From contig NZ_LMOH01000029.1 of the NCBI RefSeq assembly GCF_001423245.1, positions 1-64,000 of the forward strand: 64,000 bases of DNA, written 5' to 3'. Below the pieces are notes generated by a model. That model was not told the origin of the DNA, did not search any database, and saw only the letters and a program-made list of their open reading frames with translations. Each line of letters opens with the position of its first letter. Within the stretch, counting starts at the first letter, position 1. The position numbers were made by a program, and so were the translations under genes. Shown in pieces: positions 26,008-34,774 of this stretch. The stretch is from Aureimonas sp. Leaf324. GTDB taxonomy: Bacteria; Pseudomonadota; Alphaproteobacteria; Rhizobiales; Rhizobiaceae.

Positions 26008-27515
26008 GCAGGTTCTTCCTGGCGTTGTGGAAACGGTGGCACCAACAGCATCCCACTTTCCGCATCCGGGCTATCGAGCACCAAGCCAAGCATTCGCAAC
26101 TGGTGGCCTAGGTCGTTCGTAGCGATTTCGCGGTAATCGACGATCGCCCCATAACCGGCGAGGTGTTGCGAAAGTCGCCGCACTGATCGTGGGCCTGTCG
26201 TGCCGGCCAACGAGCAATGCACGAGCGCAAGCACGCTGACCGGTCCCAGCCCAACAACCCATGGACTCGAGTTGCTCGTTCCCCGCTTTCGTAGGGAAAA
26301 GCCCTGATCATAGCCGCGCAGGACCGGGTTCGCGGCTTGCCGCTGGCCGAGCACGTGGCGGGCGAACTCCATGATGTTCGAACCAATGCCCTTCTTGCAC
26401 AGCAGCGTTCGCGTTTCGCGCTCGGACACGTCGGCAAGCACGTCGCGAAGGCCAGTCGCCTCCACCTTCGCGGCATTCGCGCGGAGGAGATTGCACACGT
26501 CGGCTAGTCCCCTCGCAGACGAAAGCGATGCTACCTGGATGCCCGCCGCTTCAAGCCCCCAAAGCGTCGTATTGAGGCCGAGCCGAGCCTGCAAGAAGGC
26601 AGATGCCCGGTCCTTGATACCAGGCAGAGCCCGATCACCATATGATAGGAACTGGAAAGCCTTGGGATACATCAACGCGCGTGCCGCGTCCGCGTCCGCC
26701 GGCCCATTCCCATCGAGCGCCGCCTTGATGCACTCCCATGATTTGGCATGGACGTCGCACAACCACGTAACGTGTGCGACGGCCGCGAGCCGGACTATCG
26801 CCTCGAGGAGGCTCGTCCACTGGCGCCGCGTCATTGAATCCTTGGCGTCGATGATCGAGCCAAGGTCCCGGACGAAGCGCCGTGCAGGATAGTCGAGGCT
26901 TTCTCGGTCTGTCGGATCGAGCAGCGCCTGTTCGGCCGAATCGACAGCCGCCCAAGTCGGCTGGGGGCACCAAGCCTCGATTTCGGCCTGCAGGAAACGC
27001 GCGAAGATGTCGTCGTCGTCCGTGATTGATAGCGCCCCGAACAACGACTGCCAGATTGCGGCGGCAGATGCCTTATCTGGCGATCCCAGCCACACCATCC
27101 GCCGGATCAAGGCGCCCGCTGGCCAGGAATTACTGCTCAGTCGCGCCGATCCGGAAAAGACCGCGGCCTGCGGCACTAGCGGGGTAACCTGGACGAACCG
27201 CTTCGACGATTGGTTGGGGAGCTTCGGGCTTTCCAGCACCGAATGGAGCAATGTGTGGAAGGTGTCGGCATCCACCGCGGCGGTATCCGGCTTGCGCGCA
27301 CGGTCACGATACCATTGGACTTCCTTGTCGAGATCCCTCCCACGCTGGGGCACCGTGCGCTCCGTCGCGCCTTCCAGGCCGGCATGGCGATACAGGGACG
27401 ACAGGATAACCTCGGAACTCGCATATTCCGGCGCCGGCGACATGGCGAGCGCCGAGTCTTGGTAGGCACCATGCGAGGTACGCCACGGCTCTTCTCGAAA
27501 CCTTGCAAGCGTCAT
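26004..27515 (-). CDS. Unknown 503-aa protein in DndG/DptG position
   Basis: 503 aa, mostly helical, with no nucleotide-binding loop, no membrane segment and no metal-binding cluster. Both ends overlap neighbours by 4 bases (ATGA type), so it is translationally coupled between the AAA-type ATPase and the very large ATPase. That is the position and approximate size of DptG in dndFGH operons. Direct sequence similarity to DptG cannot be judged by eye. The C-terminus contains small beta-rich stretches (SPWVVGLGPVSVLALVHCSL). The likely role is a structural bridge of the restriction complex, inferred from context. Confidence 0.6.
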   Translation of the reverse strand: MTLARFREEPWRTSHGAYQDSALAMSPAPEYASSEVILSSLYRHAGLEGATERTVPQRGRDLDKEVQWYRDRARKPDTAAVDADTFHTLLHSVLESPKLPNQSSKRFVQVTPLVPQAAVFSGSARLSSNSWPAGALIRRMVWLGSPDKASAAAIWQSLFGALSITDDDDIFARFLQAEIEAWCPQPTWAAVDSAEQALLDPTDRESLDYPARRFVRDLGSIIDAKDSMTRRQWTSLLEAIVRLAAVAHVTWLCDVHAKSWECIKAALDGNGPADADAARALMYPKAFQFLSYGDRALPGIKDRASAFLQARLGLNTTLWGLEAAGIQVASLSSARGLADVCNLLRANAAKVEATGLRDVLADVSERETRTLLCKKGIGSNIMEFARHVLGQRQAANPVLRGYDQGFSLRKRGTSNSSPWVVGLGPVSVLALVHCSLAGTTGPRSVRRLSQHLAGYGAIVDYREIATNDLGHQLRMLGLVLDSPDAESGMLLVPPFPQRQEEPA

Positions 27516-29623
27516 CGGCCACCATCCTTGCGGATGGCGAAGCCTGATCGCCGTTGGACCACCGAAATGCCGCTAGATCCAATCCGGATACGCGCACGAT
27601 CCAACACAAGCTTGTCTCGGACAATCGGACCCGAAAGCCGCGCGCGCGTCGTATCAAGCATGGCGAGGACGGCGCGGGGAAGCGAGGCCACCGACATGCC
27701 CTTCTCGAGTTCCTTCACCGCCTTGAACAGATCGTAGGTCAGCGCGATTGGCTGCCCCGATCGGCCATCGCCGACCTTTAGGAAGCAAATGGGGGAAGCC
27801 GGTCTTCCAGCCTGCTCGGCATCGAGCGGCTGGACAGACCGGGACGGCACGACCAGTGTCGCCCGCCGGATCATGGGTGGCAGGGGCTGCCCGAAAGTCG
27901 TGGTCAGGGAAATCTCGAAATCTTGGTTTCGGTTCAAGAGCTGCTCGACCTCCTGTGCTACGTCGAACAGGTCATCCCCTGCGGTGTCCTCGATCACTCT
28001 CTGGAAATTCCTGAGGATCGGCGCGTCGAGCACGGCAGCGGTCCTCGTACCAAGCGCGCGACGAACGAGCCGGCAGGCAAAGTCGCGCACGAAGCGCTGG
28101 ACATTGGTGGCGGAAGCGGGCCGCCGACGTCGGACGCCACCAGCCGAAAGCTCCGCATCGAGCTTGGCCAGACGCTCGAGCAAGTCGACCTCGAGCCTCG
28201 ACAGCACGTGCAGCTTCCGAATGTAGTCGAGGCCTTCCAGAACCGACCGGCTGAACCTGACATCGAGCTCGCGGAGCGCAAATCGCGTATTCTTCGTGGC
28301 CTGCACTTCCGTATCCGGGTCGGTGAGGGCGGGGTCGAGCAGCTCGGCAACGCCTTCTAGCGCGCTTCCGATCATGGCAGGCAGGTAGGCAGTACGGCGA
28401 GACGTGAGGAACCACTGCAGCCCCATCGCCGTGTTGTCGTCGTCGAGCTTCAGTTCCTTGATGTCCCGCAGGAGTGCTGGGCCAGCATCTCGCTCCCAGC
28501 GGTGGAAAAGCGCATGCTGATATTGGGACGCTACCAGCTGGAAGATCGCGGTCGATTGATCCTTCGCTGGCTTTCCGCCGCGGCGGGCGATCTCGTCGAG
28601 TCCGGCCATCCTCCCGGCCCATTGGCAGGGCGCGAGGCTCGCTTCACGCGGCGACACGCGATGCCCGGCAAGCAAATAGGACGCCAACGAGAAAAGATCA
28701 CGGAAGCTCCAGCGCTTCCCGCTCGCCACTTCGAACCATCGCAGTATTTGGAGAAGCGACGTCTCTTCGCGTTCGCGCGCCAGACGTTCGCGACTTCCGC
28801 AGAATGGGCAGGACGCACCACCTGCGCACGAGCCCAGTGCTGGCCACTTCTTGTCGTCGAGCGCCGTGCGCAACAGGCTCCGCGCGGGCTCCTCGCCACC
28901 TGCGACAGGCGTCAGCAACAAGGATTCAGCATCCATTGGCCATACGGCCACTTCGGCAAAGCCAGCAAGGGGCCAGCAGGAGGGCGCGTCCGGGGCGAGG
29001 CTGACGGCGCGCGTAACGGCTTCCAACAAGCGGCGCGATGCGTCCCGATCATTGTCGATCGCCTCGATCAGGGCATCGTCGAGCACGCCGCGGTTCACGC
29101 AGCACAAATATGCCTCAGTCGGGCCCGCCGCTTGCATCTCATCGAGTTCATCGAGCAGCAGTTGCGCAGCTTGCTTGCCGGTCGTGCCCACCACTGCCGA
29201 GGCGTCCTGCACGATCGACAACCCGAGCGTGCGTGAACCGGGGCCAAGGTGCGCAGTATCCACCCTGACAAGCCGCGGGACGGGCGTGCCCTCCGGCGGG
29301 AAGAAGGATTTCTTGAGTTCGTCGGCGATCTTTCCGCCGGCGGCGAGTGCCGAGTCGAGCCACCCCACGGTCGATTCGATCGCCTCGGTCTTCCCATTCC
29401 CAGGACCGCCGACGAGCAACAAAATGCGGGGGACGCTGCCAGGCCCGGCAGCGATCGATCCAGCCCAGGCTTCGAGCCTGTGCAGCAGGTTCGTCTCGAA
29501 AACCATCTGGCCCGGCCGACCGCTTCCAGCATCGAATAGGCGGCGCACGCCGCCCGACCGGTTTCCTGACCAATTCAAGAGTTGCGCCGGAAAAGGCGCC
29601 TCGATCGCTTCCCCCATCATCAT
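27512..29623 (-). CDS. P-loop ATPase in DndF/DptF position
   Basis: 703 aa. Walker A is GGPGNGKT at residues 72-79, preceded by the strand RILLLV. A LLLDELDEM segment near residue 165 is Walker-B-like, and AYLCCVNRGVL resembles an AAA-type sensor-1 strand. A CPFCG knuckle lies near residue 275. The C-terminal half is helical. Order and architecture match DptF, the ATPase of dnd restriction modules. Three consecutive ATGs at 29623-29615 could start translation. The gene begins 6 bases after the methyltransferase stop and overlaps the next gene by 4 bases. Proposed role: ATP-dependent regulator or loader of the restriction complex, by analogy. Confidence 0.7.
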   Translation of the reverse strand: MMMGEAIEAPFPAQLLNWSGNRSGGVRRLFDAGSGRPGQMVFETNLLHRLEAWAGSIAAGPGSVPRILLLVGGPGNGKTEAIESTVGWLDSALAAGGKIADELKKSFFPPEGTPVPRLVRVDTAHLGPGSRTLGLSIVQDASAVVGTTGKQAAQLLLDELDEMQAAGPTEAYLCCVNRGVLDDALIEAIDNDRDASRRLLEAVTRAVSLAPDAPSCWPLAGFAEVAVWPMDAESLLLTPVAGGEEPARSLLRTALDDKKWPALGSCAGGASCPFCGSRERLAREREETSLLQILRWFEVASGKRWSFRDLFSLASYLLAGHRVSPREASLAPCQWAGRMAGLDEIARRGGKPAKDQSTAIFQLVASQYQHALFHRWERDAGPALLRDIKELKLDDDNTAMGLQWFLTSRRTAYLPAMIGSALEGVAELLDPALTDPDTEVQATKNTRFALRELDVRFSRSVLEGLDYIRKLHVLSRLEVDLLERLAKLDAELSAGGVRRRRPASATNVQRFVRDFACRLVRRALGTRTAAVLDAPILRNFQRVIEDTAGDDLFDVAQEVEQLLNRNQDFEISLTTTFGQPLPPMIRRATLVVPSRSVQPLDAEQAGRPASPICFLKVGDGRSGQPIALTYDLFKAVKELEKGMSVASLPRAVLAMLDTTRARLSGPIVRDKLVLDRARIRIGSSGISVVQRRSGFAIRKDGGR

Positions 29624-29629
29624 ACCCTC

Positions 29630-30958
29630 TTAGGCCGTCGCCGCGACTGCGCGGTTAGCAGCTCGATCGCCAAACACGGATTTCGTGATCGCGACTTCCT
29701 GGAGCAGGTTTCGGACAGCCACGCCGATTGCCCGGGCGAGATACGGCGGCACCGCATTTCCGACCTGCGTGTAGCGCGGGCATTCCTTCGTTCGACGGTC
29801 GCCGCCAGTCGTGAACTTGCCCTTGAACTCGAACCAGTCCGGGAAGGATTGTAGCCGAGCAGTCTCGCGGACCGTGAGTATGCGCGGCTCGCAATAGTGA
29901 AGGATGTCGTCAGGCAGCGTCGTCACCGTAGGTGCCGGCTCGCCGCTCGCCATCGGATAGATCCGGTGCTTCTTCAAGCCGTAGGTTTTGCGGCTTTCAT
30001 CATCCATCCTCACGCCCTTGCGACACTCGACGATAATGCGGGCAAACCGTTCCCGCACGTCGTCCCGGTGCCGGGCAAGCCGCATGCTATCCATCTTACC
30101 GTCGCAGCCGGCCTGCATGAGCCGCTGGTACGTCGTCGTCGGCTTGGAATATCTAACCTCGCGAAATCCTCGGCCGGATTCCGGGTCAGTGCAATCGACC
30201 ATCGTTCGACCGACGGTCTCCAAGTCCGACAAGGCGCTCGACGCGCTGACCGCCTCGGGAAGTCCCAGCTCCTTCAGTTGCGCGAGGCGTGCCTCCTCTA
30301 GCAACTCGAACATTCTTGCGATGCCGCCCTCTAGCCACTCGCACAGGTCCTTGCGGATGCCGACGGCAATGAGGCGCGAACGGCGTTGGGGCACGCCAAA
30401 CCGCGATGAATCGACCAGCATCGCTTCCATCTTGTACCCAGCGGCGTCGAGGCTATCGACGAGCTTGTCATAGAAGGACTTCGGTTTCGCAAGAGGCTCG
30501 CCCGCGACGGGCAGCTCGACGACGTTCCTGCGCGCATGGGCGACTTTCATCCCGGGCACGTTCTCCAGGATCAGCGCTTGCGGCTGCAGCGCGTCGACAA
30601 CCTCGACGTACTTTTCGAACAAGAGGTTGCGCGGATCTTCCTCGACGCGGCGACCGGCAAAGCTGAAACCCTGGCACGGAGGCCCCCCCGCGAGGACGTC
30701 GATCTTCTCGCGGAGCCCGACCAAGTCGGCCTTGTGGCGGGCGAGCAATTGCTCGATGTCCCAGGCCTGTTTCTCGAGCCAATTCGGCCAGTCAAAGGCA
30801 TGTCCCGCCGCAGGCTTTTCGATGAAGTTGGCAGAGAAGGTTTCGAACGCCATGGGATCGCGCTCGATGGCGAATTTTCCCTTCAGTCCAGCCTGGGACA
30901 GCCCTAGCGACAAGCCCCCGCACCCTGCGAATAAATCGGCAAAACTATATGACTTCAT
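29630..30958 (-). CDS. DNA (cytosine-5-)-methyltransferase
   Basis: 442 aa from ATG 30958 (a TTG 9 bases upstream is also in frame). All core m5C methyltransferase motifs are visible in order: motif I DLFAGCGGLSLG (SAM binding), motif IV GGPPCQGFS with the catalytic Cys, motif VI LENVPG, motif VIII QRRSR, and motif X GNAVPP near the C-terminus. It transfers a methyl group from SAM to C5 of cytosine in a specific sequence. The target-recognition region between motifs VIII and IX gives no hint of the site. It is the first gene of a five-gene leftward operon ending in vsr. It probably marks self DNA for the DndFGH-like proteins downstream. Confidence 0.93.
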   Translation of the reverse strand: MKSYSFADLFAGCGGLSLGLSQAGLKGKFAIERDPMAFETFSANFIEKPAAGHAFDWPNWLEKQAWDIEQLLARHKADLVGLREKIDVLAGGPPCQGFSFAGRRVEEDPRNLLFEKYVEVVDALQPQALILENVPGMKVAHARRNVVELPVAGEPLAKPKSFYDKLVDSLDAAGYKMEAMLVDSSRFGVPQRRSRLIAVGIRKDLCEWLEGGIARMFELLEEARLAQLKELGLPEAVSASSALSDLETVGRTMVDCTDPESGRGFREVRYSKPTTTYQRLMQAGCDGKMDSMRLARHRDDVRERFARIIVECRKGVRMDDESRKTYGLKKHRIYPMASGEPAPTVTTLPDDILHYCEPRILTVRETARLQSFPDWFEFKGKFTTGGDRRTKECPRYTQVGNAVPPYLARAIGVAVRNLLQEVAITKSVFGDRAANRAVAATA

Positions 30959-31623
30959 TGGCCACAAAATACCTCGTTGGCTTGCAGGCTATCCGGCGAG
31001 GCTAGCTTCAAGTCTCGTCTCTCGTGTCCTGGGAGATCGACACCCAGGCCGGGCCCAACCGGCGATGTCGTCTCGACGTGCTACGTCCCGCACTGAGCAT
31101 AGCAACGTCGCGGCGATCCTACCAATGTGAACCGCCACTCGCCTGAAGCTCCCTGGAGTGCTGGAACGCCAACGATTCGGGGCGACTCCGGCGAGCTAGA
31201 TTCCCGATCTTGCCTGGTAGCTGCGGCGGCGGAGCTGGGAACGCCTTCGATTTGCCAATCAGGAATGGCCTGATTCGAGGGACGAGGTATGGTGACGCAT
31301 AAAAGCTTCTCCTCGACCAGATTCCTGCGCCCCGATGCCCAGCGTCATTGGCGAACTCGATGATGTCGCTCGCCCGATGGCGCAGGTTCTGGCCGATCTC
31401 GGAGCGACGGGGGATGCCAGCGCGGTGGCACAATGCGTGCGCTCTACCACTCTATGCAACCAGTACGATAAGGTCAGAAGTGACTGCCGGGCGATGCTCA
31501 TCCCCATAGCCACACCGAGCGTATTTGACGCAGCTCGGGTCGCGATCAGACGTACGCGGATGCAGAACTCGTAGCGGAAAATGCAGAACTTTGGCGTTCG
31601 GCACACTCGTGCTGGGAAGGGGA
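30959..31623. other. Island edge: 0.66 kb without a clear gene beside the tRNA
   Basis: This is the segment between the methyltransferase operon and the 3' end of tRNA-Leu, where an integrase would be expected. None is visible. A plus-strand frame at 31335-31574 (79 codons, starting MPSVIGELDDVARPMAQVLA) has coding-like composition but no ribosome site or family. Minus-strand 31433-31119 is also open. Either may be a relic. The promoter of the operon should lie near 30960-31100. ATGCAGAACT occurs twice close together at about 31560-31590. Confidence 0.35.
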
Positions 31624-31710
31624 TGGTGCGGGCGGTCGGACTCGAACCGACATATCCGTGAGGACGGCGGATTTTGAGTCCGCTGCGTCTACCAATTCCG
31701 CCACGCCCGC
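31624..31710 (-). tRNA. tRNA-Leu (anticodon CAA)
   Basis: The minus strand reads 5' GCGGGCGTGGCGGAATTGG..., folds with a 7-bp acceptor stem (GCGGGCG/CGCCCGC), a seven-base anticodon loop CTCAAAA giving anticodon CAA, a long variable arm (GTCCTCACGGATAT region) as in class II tRNAs, and a TTCGAGTC T-loop. Discriminator A and an encoded CCA end at 31624. The 3' end faces the accessory island, the usual geometry for integration by a tyrosine recombinase. Confidence 0.95.
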
Positions 31711-31828
31711 AGCGGGCGCCGCCTTGGCCGCGCCGCGATCCTCTTGCCAGAAAAGCGTGAATGCGTCCATAGCGCCCCGGCAGGCGGGCGGCGTGACGCG
31801 GCGGCATCGGAGCGGAGTTTCCAAAGGC

Positions 31829-32359
31829 ATGGCGGGGCAGGTCACATTCCAGGGTCGCACGGGGTTCCGGCAGACCCTTTCGGCAGCGTTGCTCGCGGGC
31901 GGCATGGCGGCGACGGTCGGGGGGGCGCTCCTGTTCCAGCACGTCGGCGGATACATGCCCTGCGCGCTCTGCCTCGAACAGCGCACGCCCTACTACATCG
32001 GCATTCCCGTCGCGCTGGCGGCGCTCGTGGCGGCAAAGCTCCGTGCACCGGCCGTCGTGACGCGCGGCCTCCTTTTCGCGGTCGGGCTTCTGATGCTCTG
32101 GGCGGCCGCGCTCGGCGTCTACCATGCCGGCGTCGAGTGGGGGTTCTGGGCAGGGCCGGCAGACTGCGCCGCGGCGGGCGCGGTGGATCTTTCCGTCGAT
32201 CTCCTGTCGTCGATCGATGCGGTGCGCCCGCCCTCCTGCTCGGAGGCGGCGCTGCGCCTCCTCGGCGTGTCGCTCGCGGGCTGGAACGCGCTGATCGCCA
32301 CCGTGCTCGCGGCGCTGGCCCTGCGCAGCGCGCTGGCGCGGGGCGATCGCTTCGCCTGA
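31829..32359 (+). CDS. dsbB: DsbB-family disulfide bond formation protein
   Basis: 176 aa from ATG 31829. It is an inner-membrane quinone reductase that reoxidises DsbA-type thiol oxidases. Four hydrophobic segments are visible (about 14-36, 46-65, 72-92 and 150-170). The first periplasmic cysteine pair is in MPCALCLEQR, the CxxC plus Gln-Arg typical of the family, and a second pair is spread across the long loop (DCAAAG and PPSCSE). The frame extends further upstream, but into the tRNA gene. A bidirectional terminator follows immediately. Confidence 0.88.
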   Translation: MAGQVTFQGRTGFRQTLSAALLAGGMAATVGGALLFQHVGGYMPCALCLEQRTPYYIGIPVALAALVAAKLRAPAVVTRGLLFAVGLLMLWAAALGVYHAGVEWGFWAGPADCAAAGAVDLSVDLLSSIDAVRPPSCSEAALRLLGVSLAGWNALIATVLAALALRSALARGDRFA

Positions 32360-32364
32360 ACGAG

Positions 32365-32399
32365 AAAAGCCCGCCGACTTGCGTGTCGCGCGGGCTTTT
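32365..32399. terminator. Bidirectional Rho-independent terminator
   Basis: AAAAGCCCGC pairs with GCGGGCTTTT around a ~15-base loop. T-runs occur on both strands, so it can end transcription of dsbB (plus) and of the HNH gene (minus). It overlaps the stop codon of the latter. Confidence 0.85.
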
Positions 32400-32958
32400 A
32401 TTCGGCTTCCAGTTCGGTGTCCCAGTAGAGATAGTCGAGCCAGCTTTCGTGTAGGAAGTTCGGCGGAAACTGCCGGCCGTTGTTGTGGAGGTCGTGCACC
32501 GTCGGCTGGTAGGGCGTCTGGTGCGGGTGCATCCCGGCGTCGCGCGGCATCAGGCCGCCCTTCTTCAGGTTGCAGGGCGAGCAGGCGGCGACGACGTTTT
32601 CCCATGTGGTGAGGCCGCCGCGCGAACGCGGTATCACGTGGTCGAAGGTCAACTCGTGCGGCGAGCCGCAGTACTGGCACTGGAAGCGGTCGCGCAGGAA
32701 CACGTTGAAGCGCGTGAAGGCCGGGTGCCGGGCCGGCTTCACGTAGGACTTCAGGCACACGACCGAAGGCAGCCGCATCGAGAAGGTCGGGCTGTGAACG
32801 GCCCGGTCGTATTCGGCCAGGATCGTCACGCGGTCGAGGAACACGGCCTTGATCGCGTCCTGCCACGACCACAGGGACAGCGGATAGTAGCTCAGCGGGC
32901 GATAGTCGGCGTTGAGGACAAGCGCCGGAGACAAGGAAGACGGCACTGCGATCGTCAA
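32398..32958 (-). CDS. HNH endonuclease family protein
   Basis: 186 aa. The HNH fold is seen as CQYCGSPHELTFDHVIPRSRGG followed by NVVAACSPCN, split here by the reading of two CxxC zinc knuckles around the DH catalytic pair. The N-terminus (SPALVLNADYRPLSYYPLS) is typical of a conserved alphaproteobacterial chromosomal HNH protein. It is probably not a restriction enzyme, since it is a stable core gene with no methyltransferase partner. Its DNA target and role are unknown. An inverted repeat lies just upstream. Confidence 0.88.
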   Translation of the reverse strand: MTIAVPSSLSPALVLNADYRPLSYYPLSLWSWQDAIKAVFLDRVTILAEYDRAVHSPTFSMRLPSVVCLKSYVKPARHPAFTRFNVFLRDRFQCQYCGSPHELTFDHVIPRSRGGLTTWENVVAACSPCNLKKGGLMPRDAGMHPHQTPYQPTVHDLHNNGRQFPPNFLHESWLDYLYWDTELEAE

Positions 32959-32984
32959 GGAGCTTCTCCTTCACGCAAGGCAGA

Positions 32985-33019
32985 GGTTTCGCAAGAACGG
33001 GAGCCGGTTTTGCGAAACC
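32985..33019. repeat. Inverted repeat upstream of HNH gene
   Basis: GGTTTCGCAA at 32985-32994 pairs perfectly with TTGCGAAACC at 33010-33019, leaving a 15-base loop. It lies 27 bases before the HNH start codon on that gene's leader strand. It could be a regulator binding site or an mRNA hairpin in the 5' leader. There is no U-tract, so a terminator is less likely. Confidence 0.6.
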
Positions 33020-33137
33020 GTATGCTCATGCACGTTTCATATGCGTCACCTTTATCGTGGCCTATCGTGTCGCCTTTGTGAAGCCTTTGGCGCCGCTTGC
33101 AAAACGCCATGCACAGACAGGTCGGGCCCCTGCGGCG

Positions 33138-33794
33138 TCACGCCTCGCCCGGCGGCGCCGCAACGGGCGCGGCATCGCGCCGGAGGAGTGCGGCGTAATA
33201 GGCCCAGAACAGCCGCGCGGCGACCGAACGGTGGGGCGACCAGGCGGCGGCCGCCTGCGCCACCGCGCGCTCGTGCGGCCGCTCCCCGAGCCCGAGGCCC
33301 CGGCCGACAGCGATTCGCAGCGCGAGGTCGCCCGCGGGGAAGATATCGGGATGGCCGACCCCGAAGAGGAGATGGCACTCCGCCGTCCAGCGCCCGATGC
33401 CCGGCAGCGCGACGAGCGCCGCGACCGCCTCGTCCGCCGGCATGAGCGCCACCCGGTCGAGCGCGAGGTCGCCGCGCAGAATCGCCACCGCGACCGCCCG
33501 CAGCGTGCGCATCTTGGCGGCCGACAGCCCCGCCTCGCGCAGCGTCTCGTCGGATGCGTTGGCGAGGGCGTCCGCATCCGACAAGTCGACCAGCCGCGCG
33601 AGGCGGCCGAGGATCGCGGTCGCGCTGGCGCGCGAGACCTGCTGGGCGACCACGGTCGCGACGAGGCCGTCGAGACCGGGCGAACCGGGACGAAGGGGAA
33701 CGGTGCTGGCCTTGGCGGCGATCGGCCGAAGGCGCGCGTCGAGCACGAGAAGGGCTGCGAGGTCGCGCTCCACATCTCCTTGTGTCCTGATCAT
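33138..33794 (-). CDS. alkA: DNA-3-methyladenine glycosylase II (AlkA-like)
   Basis: 218 aa from ATG 33794. It excises alkylated purines such as 3-methyladenine, starting base-excision repair. The helix-hairpin-helix (LPGIGRWTAECHLL) and the downstream catalytic Asp (IFPAGDLALR) of the HhH-GPD superfamily are present. No iron-sulfur cysteines follow, which favours AlkA over Nth/MutY. The N-terminal TATA-box-like domain of E. coli AlkA is absent, giving the short form common in Rhizobiales. It is divergent from gluQ with a 44-base gap. Confidence 0.88.
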   Translation of the reverse strand: MIRTQGDVERDLAALLVLDARLRPIAAKASTVPLRPGSPGLDGLVATVVAQQVSRASATAILGRLARLVDLSDADALANASDETLREAGLSAAKMRTLRAVAVAILRGDLALDRVALMPADEAVAALVALPGIGRWTAECHLLFGVGHPDIFPAGDLALRIAVGRGLGLGERPHERAVAQAAAAWSPHRSVAARLFWAYYAALLRRDAAPVAAPPGEA

Positions 33795-33838
33795 CGCCCG
33801 CTCCTTTTCGCCGCCCGGACCGCGTGAGATAGGGGAGC

Positions 33839-34774
33839 ATGGTCGCCGCTCCGCCCGTCTTTCGATTCGCGCCGAGCCCGAACGGGCTCCTGCATCTCGG
33901 ACACGCCGCATCGGCGCTCCTGAATGCCGATCTCGCCGCTGCGAGCGGAGGGCGCCTTCTCCTGCGTCTCGAGGACATCGACCCCGTCCGCTGCACGCCG
34001 GAGCTGGAGGCGATGCTTGTGGAGGACGTCGCCTGGCTCGGCATCCCCTTTGAGACGCCGGTGCGCCGGCAGAGCGAGCACTTCGACGACTACCGCGAGG
34101 CGCTCGACGCGCTCATTGCGGAAGGTCTCGCCTATCCTGCCTTCATGACGCGGGGCGAGATCCGCCGCCATGCCGCCGCCTTCGAGGCGCGCGAAGGGCG
34201 CCCGTGGCCGCTCGATCCAGATGGTGCGCCGCTTTACCCCGCCCTCGACCGATCGCTCGGCGGCCAGGAGCGTGAGCGAAGAATCGCGTCCGGCGCGCCC
34301 TTCGCCTGGCGTCTCGACATGTCGGCCGCGCTGCGGCGGCTCGGGCGACCGCTCGCCTTCCTGGAAACCGGCGGCGGCGAGGCCGTCGAGGTCGCGGCCG
34401 AGCCGGCGCTCTGGGGCGACGTGGTGCTGGCGCGCCGCGAGACGCCGACGAGCTACCATCTGTCGGTGGTGGTGGACGATGCCCTCCAGGGCATCACCCA
34501 TGTCGTGCGCGGGCGCGACCTTCTGGCCTCGACCTCGGTACACCGGGTGCTTCAGGCGCTTCTCGACCTGCCCGCGCCGGTCTACCACCATCACGACCTC
34601 GTCCTCGGGCCGGACGGGCGCAAGCTGTCGAAGAGCCGGGGCGACGTGGCGCTCAGGGCGCTGCGCGAGGCCGGGCTTTTGCCCGCCGACATCCGCCGCA
34701 TGGCGGGGCTCACCGAACGAGCGCCAGCCATCCCGTCAGCGTCAGCGCCGACAGAAGCGTCGACAGGACGATGA
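33839..34774 (+). CDS. gluQ: Glutamyl-Q tRNA(Asp) synthetase
   Basis: 311 aa, a catalytic-domain-only paralogue of GluRS that attaches glutamate to queuosine at position 34 of tRNA-Asp. The class I signatures are FAPSPNGLLHLGHA (HIGH-type) and RKLSKS (KMSKS-type). The C-terminal anticodon-binding domain of true GluRS is missing, as expected. The zinc-binding cysteines of E. coli GluQ are replaced (AYPAFMTRGE at that site). The 3' end overlaps the convergent transporter gene by 65 bases. Confidence 0.9.
   Translation: MVAAPPVFRFAPSPNGLLHLGHAASALLNADLAAASGGRLLLRLEDIDPVRCTPELEAMLVEDVAWLGIPFETPVRRQSEHFDDYREALDALIAEGLAYPAFMTRGEIRRHAAAFEAREGRPWPLDPDGAPLYPALDRSLGGQERERRIASGAPFAWRLDMSAALRRLGRPLAFLETGGGEAVEVAAEPALWGDVVLARRETPTSYHLSVVVDDALQGITHVVRGRDLLASTSVHRVLQALLDLPAPVYHHHDLVLGPDGRKLSKSRGDVALRALREAGLLPADIRRMAGLTERAPAIPSASAPTEASTGR

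Noticed and set aside
31259-32974. 571-codon minus-strand frame spanning the tRNA and dsbB
   Set aside because: It runs through the tRNA gene and antisense to DsbB, and has arginine/alanine-biased composition only.
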